From: Armatimonas rosea
GTDB lineage: Bacteria > Armatimonadota > Armatimonadia > Armatimonadales > Armatimonadaceae
Direction of reading: 5' to 3'
DNA length: 64,000 nt
Assembly: GCF_014202505.1 (NCBI RefSeq)
Contig: NZ_JACHGW010000002.1
Span: 310,001-374,000, forward strand
Shown: in pieces, positions 33,126 to 41,706 of the stretch
Layout of the letters: the number at the start of each line of letters is the position of its first letter
How positions within the stretch are numbered: the stretch's first letter is position 1
The notes under the pieces: model-generated
Told to the model about the DNA's origin: nothing
Databases searched by the model: none
Seen by the model: the letters and a program-made list of their open reading frames with translations, nothing else
Program-made: the position numbers and the translations under genes

Positions 33126-34060
33126 GGCGATTTGACAGCGAGGAGCTTCTTCATCGCCTCGCCCATGGCCTCCCCGATGAGATAGTAGGTCTCGGCGTTG
33201 GTGTTCCAGTGGTAGCCCTGGCCCGTGGGAGAGAGCTCCTGCGGTCGCCAGAAGTTTCGGGTGCTCACAAAGGCGACCGTGCCCTTGAGCTCCGGGCGGG
33301 CGGCGGCGGCGGCCTGGGCCTTCATCAGCGAGAGGGCGCGCGGGTGAGTCTCGGTGGGGCCGTTCATCCCGGTCTCGGCGATCACAAACGGGAGGTTCGG
33401 GGCATTGAGGTCTCTTCGCATGTCTTTAATGAAAGTGACCATGTTGCTCTCGTACTCGGCGTTGAAGGTATTGCTGATGCGGTCGTTCCAGCCCTGGTGC
33501 CAGCCAAAGCCCGCCAAGACATAGCGCCCATCGCTGCCGGGGACAAGCTCCTTGAGCCGCGCCAGAGCCGCCTTGGTGAGCGCGACCGTCTCCCGGTAGT
33601 ACTTGCCGAGGCTCTCGGGGTTCTTCGCCAGCTCCGCATCGCCCTTCTCGCCCAGGGAGTAGGGGAGCTTGCCGGCGCTGGGCGGACGAAAGTCCACGGC
33701 GAGGCTCTTGCCGCCCCAGGCGCACTTAATGAGCAGCACGGGTTCATCGAGCGCCTCGCCCAGCACCCACCCAAAGCCCAGCTCCGGGCCGATCTTCTCG
33801 GGAGTCGCGCCGTAGCCCACGGTGAGCGGCCCCTTGCGCTCCAGATACGAGATCCAGACATCGTCGCGCTTCTTCCACTGCCCTGTGCGCTCTTGCAGCG
33901 GCGCGAAGTGCTTGACCGTGGCGGGGTCTTTCGCCAGAAACTCCAGGGAGCCCTTGCCACCGTTGCGCTTGGGGTCGGCCGCGATAAAGCCCTGGCCCTC
34001 CATATTGGACTGTCCCGCGAGGATAAATACCTGCACGGGCTTGGTTTGTCGTTTTATCAT
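33122..34060 (-). CDS. SGNH-type sialate/carbohydrate O-acetylesterase (DUF303)
   Basis: 312 aa SGNH hydrolase. Block I is 'VFILAGQSNMEGQGF' with the nucleophile Ser, and block III-like 'GFGWHQGWND' follows. The C-terminal 'GQGYHWNTNAETYYLIG' carries the catalytic His. The family removes acetyl groups from sugars. There is no clear signal peptide, so it could act on imported oligosaccharides. Overlaps both neighbours by 4 bases. Confidence 0.85.
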   Translation of the reverse strand: MIKRQTKPVQVFILAGQSNMEGQGFIAADPKRNGGKGSLEFLAKDPATVKHFAPLQERTGQWKKRDDVWISYLERKGPLTVGYGATPEKIGPELGFGWVLGEALDEPVLLIKCAWGGKSLAVDFRPPSAGKLPYSLGEKGDAELAKNPESLGKYYRETVALTKAALARLKELVPGSDGRYVLAGFGWHQGWNDRISNTFNAEYESNMVTFIKDMRRDLNAPNLPFVIAETGMNGPTETHPRALSLMKAQAAAAARPELKGTVAFVSTRNFWRPQELSPTGQGYHWNTNAETYYLIGEAMGEAMKKLLAVKSP

Positions 34061-35382
34061 AGCGTTTCACCGAAGCGCCAGCCCTCGCGGGCAGGCTCTT
34101 TCACAAAGGCATTGAGCTCCGGGCGGTTGGTGATGCGCCCGGCCTTGGCGTCCCACTCGATCCGGGTGTTGAAGCGCTGGGCGAGGACTCCCAGCAGGAT
34201 GATCTCGGTGAGGTTGGCCGAGACCTTGAAGTTGGAGCCGGGCTCGGGCCCCTCGCCCTTGATCGCCCGGAGCCACTCGCGGAACGAGCCACCTTGGACG
34301 CGGGGGATGGTCTTGGGGGGCGGGCTTGCTTTCCACTTCTGCTTGACCTCGTCGGGAAAGAAGACCGGCTGCCCCGCGTGGGTCCCACAGCCGAGCAAGC
34401 CCTTGGAGCCAAACAGCCAGCAAGCGCGGCCCAGCAGCGCATCGCGCTCCACCCCGAAGGTGTTGACCTGCACGGCCTTGGTCCAGTCCTGGGGGCCATC
34501 GAACCAGTCTAGAATTACCGGCCCGCGTGCTCCCTTGGCGGGGAAGTGGAAGCGGATGTGGCTGGCCTTGGGGATCACGCCCTCCAGGGATTTCTCGCGC
34601 TGGAGGCACTCCACGACCGTCGGGGGATCGAGGTCGAGCGCCCAGACGGGGGTATCGAGCGTGTGGCAGCCGAAGTCGCCGAGCATGCCGCTGCCAAAGT
34701 CGTAGAAGGCGCGCCACTTGAGCGGCAGGTAGTCGCGGTAGAACTCCCGTTTCGCCGCCGGGCCCAGCCAGAGGTCCCAGGAGAGGCCGTCGGGGATCGC
34801 CGACGGCGGCGGTGGCATGGTCGCGGGGTTGCCAAAGTGCTGCCCGCCCAGCTCCGGCCCACTGTTGCAGCAGACCACCTGCGAGACACTCCCGATCACC
34901 CCCGCCCGCACCGCCTCCACCGAGTTGCGAATGCCATCGTCGGCGTGCCCCTGGTTGCCCATCTGCGTCACAACCTTGTAGCGCTCTTTGGACTTAGCCA
35001 GCGTCCGGCACTGCCAGATATTGTGGGTGAGCGGCTTCTGCGTGTAGACATGAATCCCACGCTCCATCGCCAGCTGCGTGGCGGCAAAGTGCGTGTGATC
35101 GGGAGTCGAGACCACGACCGCATCGAGCTCCTTGTGCATCTTGTCCAGCATCACCCGGAAGTCCTCGAAGAAGGGCTGGTTGGTCCGCCAGGCCTTCATG
35201 TTCTCGGCGCACTGGTTGTGGTCCACATCGCAGAAGGCGACCAGGTTTTCCTCGGAGCAGCCGAGCTTGTAGGGCTGCTGGGCGATCCACCCGCCAGCGC
35301 CGATAAAGCCGATATTGAGCTTGCCATTGGCGGACTTGCCCGGCTTGCCGATCGTAAAAGGAGCGGAGTTTTGCGGTTTCAT
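34057..35382 (-). CDS. Gfo/Idh/MocA-family oxidoreductase
   Basis: 441 aa. N-terminal Rossmann domain with 'NIGFIGAGGWIAQQPY', 'VAFCDVDHN' and 'VVVSTPDHTHFAA'; the sugar-handling motif appears as 'YTQKPLTHN' (E/Q for the usual EKP). 'GMLGDFGCHTLDTPVWAL' is the typical C-domain catalytic stretch. The long form with a C-terminal extension is common in planctomycetes and relatives. Such enzymes oxidise or epimerise sugars and sugar acids with NAD(P), which fits the operon. No signal peptide, in contrast to Tat-exported relatives. Confidence 0.9.
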   Translation of the reverse strand: MKPQNSAPFTIGKPGKSANGKLNIGFIGAGGWIAQQPYKLGCSEENLVAFCDVDHNQCAENMKAWRTNQPFFEDFRVMLDKMHKELDAVVVSTPDHTHFAATQLAMERGIHVYTQKPLTHNIWQCRTLAKSKERYKVVTQMGNQGHADDGIRNSVEAVRAGVIGSVSQVVCCNSGPELGGQHFGNPATMPPPPSAIPDGLSWDLWLGPAAKREFYRDYLPLKWRAFYDFGSGMLGDFGCHTLDTPVWALDLDPPTVVECLQREKSLEGVIPKASHIRFHFPAKGARGPVILDWFDGPQDWTKAVQVNTFGVERDALLGRACWLFGSKGLLGCGTHAGQPVFFPDEVKQKWKASPPPKTIPRVQGGSFREWLRAIKGEGPEPGSNFKVSANLTEIILLGVLAQRFNTRIEWDAKAGRITNRPELNAFVKEPAREGWRFGETL

Positions 35383-35398
35383 AGGTTGCTTCTCTGCA

Positions 35399-36244
35399 TC
35401 ATTCCTTAGCCCCGCGCCCTTTTCCTGCGAGGGCCTTCTCCAGCAGCGGCTTCAGGCGCTCGGCGTAGACCGCGTAGCCCTCGGGCGTGAGGTGGATGTT
35501 GTCGGGGGTGAAGAGCCCGGGCTTGAGGGTGCCGCTGGCGCTGGTAAAGTCGCTCCAGAGGTCTAGCACGTGGACCTTGGGATCGCTCTCCAGCTTGAGG
35601 GGATCGAGCGCAGCATTGGTCTTCTTGATGTCCTCGTAGAACGCATTGCCGGGCGCGTGGGCGGGGAGGATCTTGGCGACAATTACCTCGGCCTTGGGGA
35701 ACTTTGCGCGCAGGTTCTCGACGCACGCCTTGACCCCCTTGGCGGCGGCCTCGACACCGGTCTCGGGGGTGAAGAACATGTTGTTGTTGCCGATCATCAG
35801 CACGATCAGGCGTGGCTGGAGCCCTTCGACACCGCCGTGGTCCAAGCGCCAGAGGACATTCTGGGTCTTGTCGCCGCCGATTCCGATATTGACGGTCTTA
35901 TAGCTCCCGAAGTGCCTCGCCCAGGACGTGCCCCACTGCTGGGTGAGGCTATCGCCCACCAGCAAGACATCCACGGGGCCTTGATTGGCCTTCACATAGT
36001 CCACGAGCTTGGCGTGGGTATCGAGCCAGCTGGTCCCGCCCCAGAACCCCGCCGACGGTGTGGAGGGCCAGAGCGCAGGCAGGTGCTTTTTCTCGTCGGC
36101 TCCGGGCCGGCGCTCGTACTCGGGCTTGAGGACATAGGCGCGCTCCGCCTCGGTCAGCGGCCAGCCCGTTTTCTGGGGCTCGTCGGCGCGCACCAGGGAG
36201 CCGCAGAGCAGCGTGAGGCAGGCAAGCGCCTGAGACCGGGTCAT
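35399..36244 (-). CDS. Secreted SGNH/GDSL hydrolase (PAF-acetylhydrolase-like)
   Basis: 281 aa from the ATG at 36244 (ATGA overlap with the upstream gene), which starts a signal peptide (SQALACLTLLCGSLVRA). Block I 'VLLVGDSLTQQWG', block II 'IGIGGDKTQNVLWRL', block III 'IVLMIGNNNMFF' and block V 'PDNIHLTPEGY' with Asp and His are complete. The arrangement matches the platelet-activating-factor acetylhydrolase type often found beside glycan-degrading enzymes. It probably removes acetyl groups outside the cytoplasm. Confidence 0.9.
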   Translation of the reverse strand: MTRSQALACLTLLCGSLVRADEPQKTGWPLTEAERAYVLKPEYERRPGADEKKHLPALWPSTPSAGFWGGTSWLDTHAKLVDYVKANQGPVDVLLVGDSLTQQWGTSWARHFGSYKTVNIGIGGDKTQNVLWRLDHGGVEGLQPRLIVLMIGNNNMFFTPETGVEAAAKGVKACVENLRAKFPKAEVIVAKILPAHAPGNAFYEDIKKTNAALDPLKLESDPKVHVLDLWSDFTSASGTLKPGLFTPDNIHLTPEGYAVYAERLKPLLEKALAGKGRGAKE

Positions 36245-37824
36245 CGGGGGGCCTCCTGTCGGACGGCGATGGGGACGTAGCCGCGCTCCAGGCCGCGCGG
36301 GGGCTTGACCAGTAGCGCAGGATCGAGTGTCGCGAGGGTGCCCGTGCTGGGCGGCGGCAGGTACTCTTTCTTCTCCGTCCAAGCCGCGTGGATCTTCTCA
36401 ACCACGGCCTGCAAGCGCTGCTTCTCCGCCTCGCTTAGATCGGCGTCCTGGAGCGACGGCTGGTCGATAAAGCGGTACCAGTAGTAGGTCACGACACTCC
36501 CATCGGCGAGCTTGGCTTCAAACGGGCCGGCCTTCGCGCCGGGCCTCTTCCAGACACTCTCGCTGCTCTCCGGCGACGAGTAGACCTGGCCGGTGCGGGC
36601 GGGCTCGAACTGCGCGGTCTTGAGCCCGGTCTGGTCGGGGACAAGCGAGACCGTGATGGCGGTGAGGGTCTTGCCCTCTTTTTTTGTGTACTCGGGGAAG
36701 GAGCCGCGCCGCATGGTCTTGGTCCACGGCTCCAATACGGACTCGTTCCACTGGAGGCCAAAGGTGCTCTGGTCAAACGCCTTGGTCTCCACCCAACCCT
36801 CGACCCCCTTCATCGGGAGCTTCTCACTACCCTGGCGAACCACCAAAGGCCGCGCTTTGCACGGAGGCGTGTTGGACGCCTTGTCGTCGAAGCGGCTTGG
36901 AGCTTTCCCGTCTCCTGCGAGCCAGCGCTCCACTTGATGATAGAGGGCGTCTTTGGAGTAGTGGGTCAGGTTGTGCAGCAGAACTGTCCGCCCCTGCTTG
37001 TCCACGGGAAACTGCAGGCGCGGGATCTTGTTGTAGACCGCCCCCCCAACCTCGGCGCTCTGAAACCGAGGGACGGTGTTGATCTCGATCGCGCCGCCGG
37101 TCACCAGGCCGGGCCGGGCATCGAGGCCGCGTGTCACCGCGGGTGCGTGGCGGCGGGAGATACGGCTCCAGGTCACGGGAGTGTAGAAGGCAACCGGCCC
37201 CTTGAAGTTGGTCGCATTGAGAAAGAGCGTCCAGCACTGGTTGCCCGTGGGAATCGGAAGCCCCGCGGTCTGGGACTTGGCCTGGGTCAGCGGCAGGGCC
37301 ATCCAGGCGTAGCCGAGTAGCTCGCCGCAGGTGCCGTCCTGGAAGGTCATGCCATCGGGCGGGACCAGAATCCGCGGGCTGAGCTGCGCGATCCCCAGCT
37401 CGTCGGGCTTGAGCGCGTTGAGCTTCCCAAACCCCCAGCCTGGCGATGCGATCTCGTGGTTGTAGCCATTGGCGGTGCCGTTCATGCGAAACTTGGCGGT
37501 GGGGGAGCCAAAGCGCGTGCTGGCCCAGAAGCCCAGGCCGCCCTCGATCGTCTGAAACACATCGCGGTAGCTGGGGCCGCGCTCGGGCCAGTTGTCCCGC
37601 GCGACCGTGCCCGTGGGCAGGAGCGGCTCGTTGATCTTGCGGTTCTCGGGGACGATCCAAATCGACGCCAGCCCGATCTGGAAGTCCCGCAGAGGCCTCT
37701 CGACCAGCGGCCAGGCATTGGCGTAGAGGCTGACACCGTAGCCAAACTCCTCGGGCGGCGCGGGGACATCCATGCTGATATAGCCGCCCAGCCCCTCCCA
37801 TACCCGCTGTAGTTTCTGTTGCAT
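36241..37824 (-). CDS. Conserved-looking hypothetical protein of the glycan operon
   Basis: 527 aa, unrecognised. No signal peptide or membrane segment is visible at the N-terminus (MQQKLQRVWEGLGGYISMDV), although the sequence composition (many Trp, Tyr, Pro; motifs such as 'GQVYSSPESSESVWKRPGAK' and 'YYWYRFIDQPSLQDADLSEA') resembles exported or cell-surface proteins. A repeated 'LLGYAWMALPL'-type strand content suggests mainly beta structure. The gap to the sulfatase upstream is 9 bases and it overlaps the GDSL hydrolase by 4 bases, so it belongs to the unit. It could be a glycan-binding or carbohydrate-active protein of undescribed family. Confidence 0.6.
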   Translation of the reverse strand: MQQKLQRVWEGLGGYISMDVPAPPEEFGYGVSLYANAWPLVERPLRDFQIGLASIWIVPENRKINEPLLPTGTVARDNWPERGPSYRDVFQTIEGGLGFWASTRFGSPTAKFRMNGTANGYNHEIASPGWGFGKLNALKPDELGIAQLSPRILVPPDGMTFQDGTCGELLGYAWMALPLTQAKSQTAGLPIPTGNQCWTLFLNATNFKGPVAFYTPVTWSRISRRHAPAVTRGLDARPGLVTGGAIEINTVPRFQSAEVGGAVYNKIPRLQFPVDKQGRTVLLHNLTHYSKDALYHQVERWLAGDGKAPSRFDDKASNTPPCKARPLVVRQGSEKLPMKGVEGWVETKAFDQSTFGLQWNESVLEPWTKTMRRGSFPEYTKKEGKTLTAITVSLVPDQTGLKTAQFEPARTGQVYSSPESSESVWKRPGAKAGPFEAKLADGSVVTYYWYRFIDQPSLQDADLSEAEKQRLQAVVEKIHAAWTEKKEYLPPPSTGTLATLDPALLVKPPRGLERGYVPIAVRQEAPR

Positions 37825-37833
37825 CTTGATCTC

Positions 37834-39336
37834 TTACTTCTTTCCCTGCGCCAGGAACTCGTCCCGCGTGAGGATACCATCGTGGTTGGTGTCGAGCTTG
37901 GCGAAGCGTGCCTTGGCGGCGGCGGGGTCGGTCTTGTTGCTCAAAAACTGCTCCAGAGTGAGCTTGCCCGTCTTCTTAGTATCGAGCTTATCGAAGCGCC
38001 CTTCCAGCACCTTGTCGGTGACCGTCGCCACCGCGTCTTCTTTCTTCTTGGCCTTGCTGGCGTGGCGGCCCGTGCCATCGCCTTGGTCGAGGATGCCCCC
38101 GGCGGGGTTGAGTTTGTCGAGCGCGGCCAGCAGGCGCTTGCGGGCGGCAAGCGCACTAGGGTCCTTGGTATCGGCGGGGACAAGCGGCTCACTAAACGGG
38201 GCACCGCTCATGTCAAAGAGCTCGCCAGCCTGGTTGAGCTTCCATTTCTGCTCACGGACATACCACTGGCGGGCCAGCTCGATAAAGATCCAGTCGCGCG
38301 GCGTCCCCGGCTTGCCCAGCACGGAGGCGCTAAAGCTCTGGCCATCAAGCCGGTTTTTCGTGGGGAGCGGCGCGCCTGCCAGCGCGGCAAAGGTCGGGAA
38401 AAAATCTGTGGAGTCGATTAGCTGCTCAGAGACGCGGCCTTGGGGGGTGACACTGGGCCAGCTGACGATCAGGGGGACCAGAGCCCCGCCCTCCAGCATC
38501 ATGCCTTTCTGCCCCGAGAGTGGCTTGCCCCCGATGGTCGAGGTCTTGGCGTAGCCCCCCGCGGTGCCATTATCGCCCACAAAGACAATCAGGGTCTTCT
38601 CGCGCAGCTTCAGCCGCTCCAGCTCCGCGACTAGCTTACCCACCAGCTTGTCCATGTAGACCAGGTTGTCGCTGTAAAGGTCCTTGCTCCCCGGCGCGCT
38701 GTCGGGCGTGGGCTGAATCTCCCCATGGACATGCGACATCGAGTAGTAGAGATAGAACGGCTTTGCCTGGTTTTTGTTGAGAAAGCTCACAACATGCTGG
38801 TGCATCAGGTCGGGCATGTACGCTTTGGGGCCGAGGGTCTTGCCTTGACCGTTCTCGGTATAGGCCTCTTTCTTGCCGCCCTTACTCCAGTAGACCCCGC
38901 TCCCATTGAAGCGCAGGTAGTCGTCGAAGCCAAAGTCTGCGGGGCCGAGCGGGAGCTGACCCCACTTGCCGACTGCCGCCGTCACGTAGCCCGCTTGCTT
39001 GAGCACCGTGGGCATCATGGTCTCCCCATCCGGCGTCATCTGCCCCGTGGCGTCCTGATTGGTTGCCCCCGTGCGAAAGGCATAACGCCCCGTGAGAATG
39101 CACGCCCGCGAGGGTCCACAGAGAGGGGCGGTGTAGGCGCGGGTGTAGCGCGTCCCGTTCTTTGCCAGCGCATCGATATGGGGCGTCTTCACCCCATCGG
39201 CACCATAGCACCCCACATTGGCAACCCCAAGGTCATCGGCAAGGATAAAGACGATATTGGGCTTCGCGGGCTGCGCCATGCCAGGAAGCGTGGGCAGAGC
39301 CAGCAGGGCAGCGGAGAGAAGAAGTGTGGGTTTCAT
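37834..39336 (-). CDS. Sulfatase with C-terminal EF-hand pair
   Basis: 500 aa exported sulfatase (signal peptide about 1-22). Active-site Cys73 is in 'APLCGPSRACILTG' (complete CxPSR). 'NIVFILADDLGVANVGCYG' supplies metal ligands and 'VGDNGTAGGYAKTS' a further Asp. Residues about 450-500 hold two EF-hand loops ('DTKKTGKLTLEQ' and 'DTNHDGILTRDE'); the second is canonical, the first is weaker. EF-hand tails on sulfatases are known mainly from planctomycete-type bacteria. It is the first gene of the eleven-gene run; the gap to the PhyH-HEAT gene upstream is 41 bases. Confidence 0.9.
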   Translation of the reverse strand: MKPTLLLSAALLALPTLPGMAQPAKPNIVFILADDLGVANVGCYGADGVKTPHIDALAKNGTRYTRAYTAPLCGPSRACILTGRYAFRTGATNQDATGQMTPDGETMMPTVLKQAGYVTAAVGKWGQLPLGPADFGFDDYLRFNGSGVYWSKGGKKEAYTENGQGKTLGPKAYMPDLMHQHVVSFLNKNQAKPFYLYYSMSHVHGEIQPTPDSAPGSKDLYSDNLVYMDKLVGKLVAELERLKLREKTLIVFVGDNGTAGGYAKTSTIGGKPLSGQKGMMLEGGALVPLIVSWPSVTPQGRVSEQLIDSTDFFPTFAALAGAPLPTKNRLDGQSFSASVLGKPGTPRDWIFIELARQWYVREQKWKLNQAGELFDMSGAPFSEPLVPADTKDPSALAARKRLLAALDKLNPAGGILDQGDGTGRHASKAKKKEDAVATVTDKVLEGRFDKLDTKKTGKLTLEQFLSNKTDPAAAKARFAKLDTNHDGILTRDEFLAQGKK

Positions 39337-39377
39337 TGCGAGATTGGACGTGATTTAGGTGTGGTGGTTCAAAGGGC

Positions 39378-40805
39378 CTAGAAACTACTCTCCCGCGTGG
39401 TGAGCGGGCACCAGCGGGTGGTGTGGAAGTGGTGCAGGAGGGTCTTGAGCGCCTCCGGGGACGCCGACCCGAGCTGCTCTAGGGCGATCGTGGCGTGGCC
39501 GCGGACGTAGCGGTTCTGGTCGGTGAGGGCGCTGGCCAGCGCGGGGACGGCGGAGACGGCTTTCTCGCGGAACTTTGCCAGACCGTAGGCGGCATTGAAG
39601 CGCGTCTGGGCGTCGGGGTCTTCAAGCAGGCGTGTCAGCGCGGGCACGGAGAGCTCGGGCTGGCTCTTGATCTGGCCTAAAGCATCCGCGAGCTGGCGCC
39701 TGACAAACGCCGAGGGATCGTCGGTGAGAGGTGTGAGTGCGGGGAGTGCCTCCGCCGCACGTGCTCCCAGATCGCCCAGCGCATAGACCGCATAGCCGCG
39801 TGTGCGCTCGCTCTCCGACGCCAGCGCCTCGGTGAGCGTGGGAAGCGCCGCCGCTCCCGCCACACTCAGCCCGTAGCACGCCGCGCGCCGGAGATCGTCG
39901 CGCTCGCCGTCGTGCAGGAGACCCTCACGCAACACAGCGACGCCCTCCGCACCGAGGCCCCCGAGCGTATAGGCCGCACTCAGCCGCGTCTCCTCCGCGC
40001 TGTCCCAGAGCTCGGTTTTGAGCGCCTCGGGATCGCCCGTGGTCTCCCACGCACTCTCGCCCGCTAGCCAGTGCCACATCTGCCGCCAGAGCGGGCTGCG
40101 AGGATTTTTCGCCAGCTCCGCGCTTAGTGGAATCTCTGCCGACTCACGCTTCCAGTGCGCCTCGCCAGGCATCGGCTCATCGAGGCGCGTGAACTGGAAC
40201 TTGAACATGTAGCGCTCTCTGTCCGTGTGGTTGGGAAACGCCCGGTGCCAGAGGTCGAAGTGGATGAGGATCACGCTCCCCGCCTCGCCCGCCACGGGAA
40301 GCCCGATGCCGTCGGGATCGAGCGCCGCGACTTCAGGGCTCAGCGGCAGGGTCGGCACCCGCGACTCGTAGTACTGGCTCCCGGGGATGGCACCGGTCGG
40401 CCCGATCTCTGCAGGGGCATCTTGCGGGTAGTACATCGCCATGATCCAGCGGGGATGGTGGTCGCGCACCTTGGAGTAGCCCCAGTAGCTATCTTTATGC
40501 CAGCCGCCGCCGTTGCCGCCCGGCCCATTGGGATGCGCAAACCGGTGGACATGCATCACGTACGACGGCCCTAAAAGGCTGGTCAGCGCGCCGCGCACTT
40601 GGGGCGCATCGAAGACCTCCTGCACCTCGGGGATGCGGGGGAGGATATTGTTGCCCGGGTTGCCGTCCTCGGCGAGGATCTTCTTGGTCTTCTCAAAAAC
40701 CTGCTCATGAAACGATGGCGGAAGGTCTACTTTTAACACGCAGTAGCCATTGACAATAAAATCGCGCATCGCTGCATCGTCGAAAAGAAACGCATCCAAA
40801 CCCAT
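39378..40805 (-). CDS. Phytanoyl-CoA dioxygenase fused to HEAT repeats
   Basis: 475 aa from the ATG at 40805, with AAGGAG 9 bases upstream; the longer frame reaching into the ROK intergenic region is not used. Residues 1-250 are a PhyH oxygenase: HxD in 'GGWHKDSYWGYSK', distal His in 'HFDLWHRAFPNHTDRERY' and an Arg near 'KFQFTR'. Residues about 285-465 are at least six HEAT/PBS-lyase-like repeats of about 30 residues ('RLSAAYTLGGLGAEGVAVL', 'RRAACYGLSVAG', 'RGYAVYALGDLG', 'RRQLADALGQI', 'RFNAAYGLAKF', 'RGHATIALEQLG'). The repeats probably form a docking platform. The substrate is unknown. The 73 bases upstream carry no other gene. Confidence 0.85.
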   Translation of the reverse strand: MGLDAFLFDDAAMRDFIVNGYCVLKVDLPPSFHEQVFEKTKKILAEDGNPGNNILPRIPEVQEVFDAPQVRGALTSLLGPSYVMHVHRFAHPNGPGGNGGGWHKDSYWGYSKVRDHHPRWIMAMYYPQDAPAEIGPTGAIPGSQYYESRVPTLPLSPEVAALDPDGIGLPVAGEAGSVILIHFDLWHRAFPNHTDRERYMFKFQFTRLDEPMPGEAHWKRESAEIPLSAELAKNPRSPLWRQMWHWLAGESAWETTGDPEALKTELWDSAEETRLSAAYTLGGLGAEGVAVLREGLLHDGERDDLRRAACYGLSVAGAAALPTLTEALASESERTRGYAVYALGDLGARAAEALPALTPLTDDPSAFVRRQLADALGQIKSQPELSVPALTRLLEDPDAQTRFNAAYGLAKFREKAVSAVPALASALTDQNRYVRGHATIALEQLGSASPEALKTLLHHFHTTRWCPLTTRESSF

Positions 40806-40878
40806 CTGCCCTTGCTCCTTCACGCTTCCCCACCGAAAGCTTGCGGGAATGATAACAGATTCCGCGCTCCGTGTCTGC

Positions 40879-41706
40879 CTATTTCCCACCTTGAAGGGCG
40901 ATACGCGCCGCGCCGTAGGCCACGACAAGCTCTCCTGCAGCTACCCGTTTCAGCGTGCAGGCCTCCCAGAGCTCAGGCAGGCTGTAGGCTTGTGCGGCGC
41001 TCCGGGCCGCGGCTTCGTAGCCGGGAAGTAGAAATGTCCCGCCACCGACCGCCAAGTGCGCTGGGTTGAGGAGGTTGATCACCGCCGCAAGCCCAAGCCC
41101 AAGTGCCCTGCCGCCCTCACAAATCACCGCTTGAAGCTCTGGCTCCTCCGCCCTCGCCGCAAGCTCTGCGGGCGATACGCCACACCGGGCCGCGAGGGCC
41201 GCGCCGCCCGCGAGCAGATCGAGGCGCTGGACACTCCCCTCCCCGGTAAGGGGCAGGTACCCCAGCTCCCCGGCCCAGCCCGTGGCACCACGCAAGGGCA
41301 CTCCCTCCACCAGGAACGCCGCCCCGACCGCGGTGCCTACCAGCACCACCCCCGCCGTCAGCCCCGACTCTGGGTTGGCAAATTCCTCCGCGAGTGCGGC
41401 CGTGAGGTCATTGGTGACCGTGACGGGACAGGCAAGGTCACGGAGGGCTTGGGGAGCGCTCCAGCCCACCAGCGCCGGGAGCACATCGCAGGCCACCACG
41501 CAGCCGCTTGCATCGACCAGACCCGGTACTGCAATTCCAAGCGCCTCGGGCCGCTCGGGCTGGTCCCGCACAAAGGCACGTAGCGCGGCCTCCAGCGCCG
41601 CCGGGGTAAACGCTGGCCCGGTCGCGAGACGCTCCACCCGTGCGCCACAGGCCAAGAGTAGCTTTGTTCCCCCGAGATCAACCCCGACGGATTCTCTGGC
41701 CGTCAT
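40879..41706 (-). CDS. ROK-family sugar kinase-like protein lacking the zinc motif
   Basis: 275 aa actin-like ATPase fold. Phosphate 1 motif 'VGVDLGGTKLLLACG', then 'LGIAVPGLVD', 'VTVTNDLTAALAEEF' with the catalytic Asp, and 'TGWAGELGYLPL'. The signature cysteine cluster of ROK kinases (CxCGxxGCxE) that should follow 'ELGYL' is missing; the region reads 'TGEGSVQRLDLLAGGAALAA' instead. It could be a sugar kinase of a zinc-independent branch or a non-catalytic sensor. No DNA-binding domain. Overlaps the CYTH gene by 4 bases. Confidence 0.82.
   Translation of the reverse strand: MTARESVGVDLGGTKLLLACGARVERLATGPAFTPAALEAALRAFVRDQPERPEALGIAVPGLVDASGCVVACDVLPALVGWSAPQALRDLACPVTVTNDLTAALAEEFANPESGLTAGVVLVGTAVGAAFLVEGVPLRGATGWAGELGYLPLTGEGSVQRLDLLAGGAALAARCGVSPAELAARAEEPELQAVICEGGRALGLGLAAVINLLNPAHLAVGGGTFLLPGYEAAARSAAQAYSLPELWEACTLKRVAAGELVVAYGAARIALQGGK

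Noticed and set aside
31296-33185. 629-aa plus-strand frame opposite the beta-helix gene
   Set aside because: Shadow of the pectate-lyase-type gene; no start signal and no recognised motif.
24838-39336. A polysaccharide-utilisation locus of the SusC/D type
   Set aside because: No TonB-dependent transporter or SusD-like lipoprotein is present; only an MFS permease is seen.
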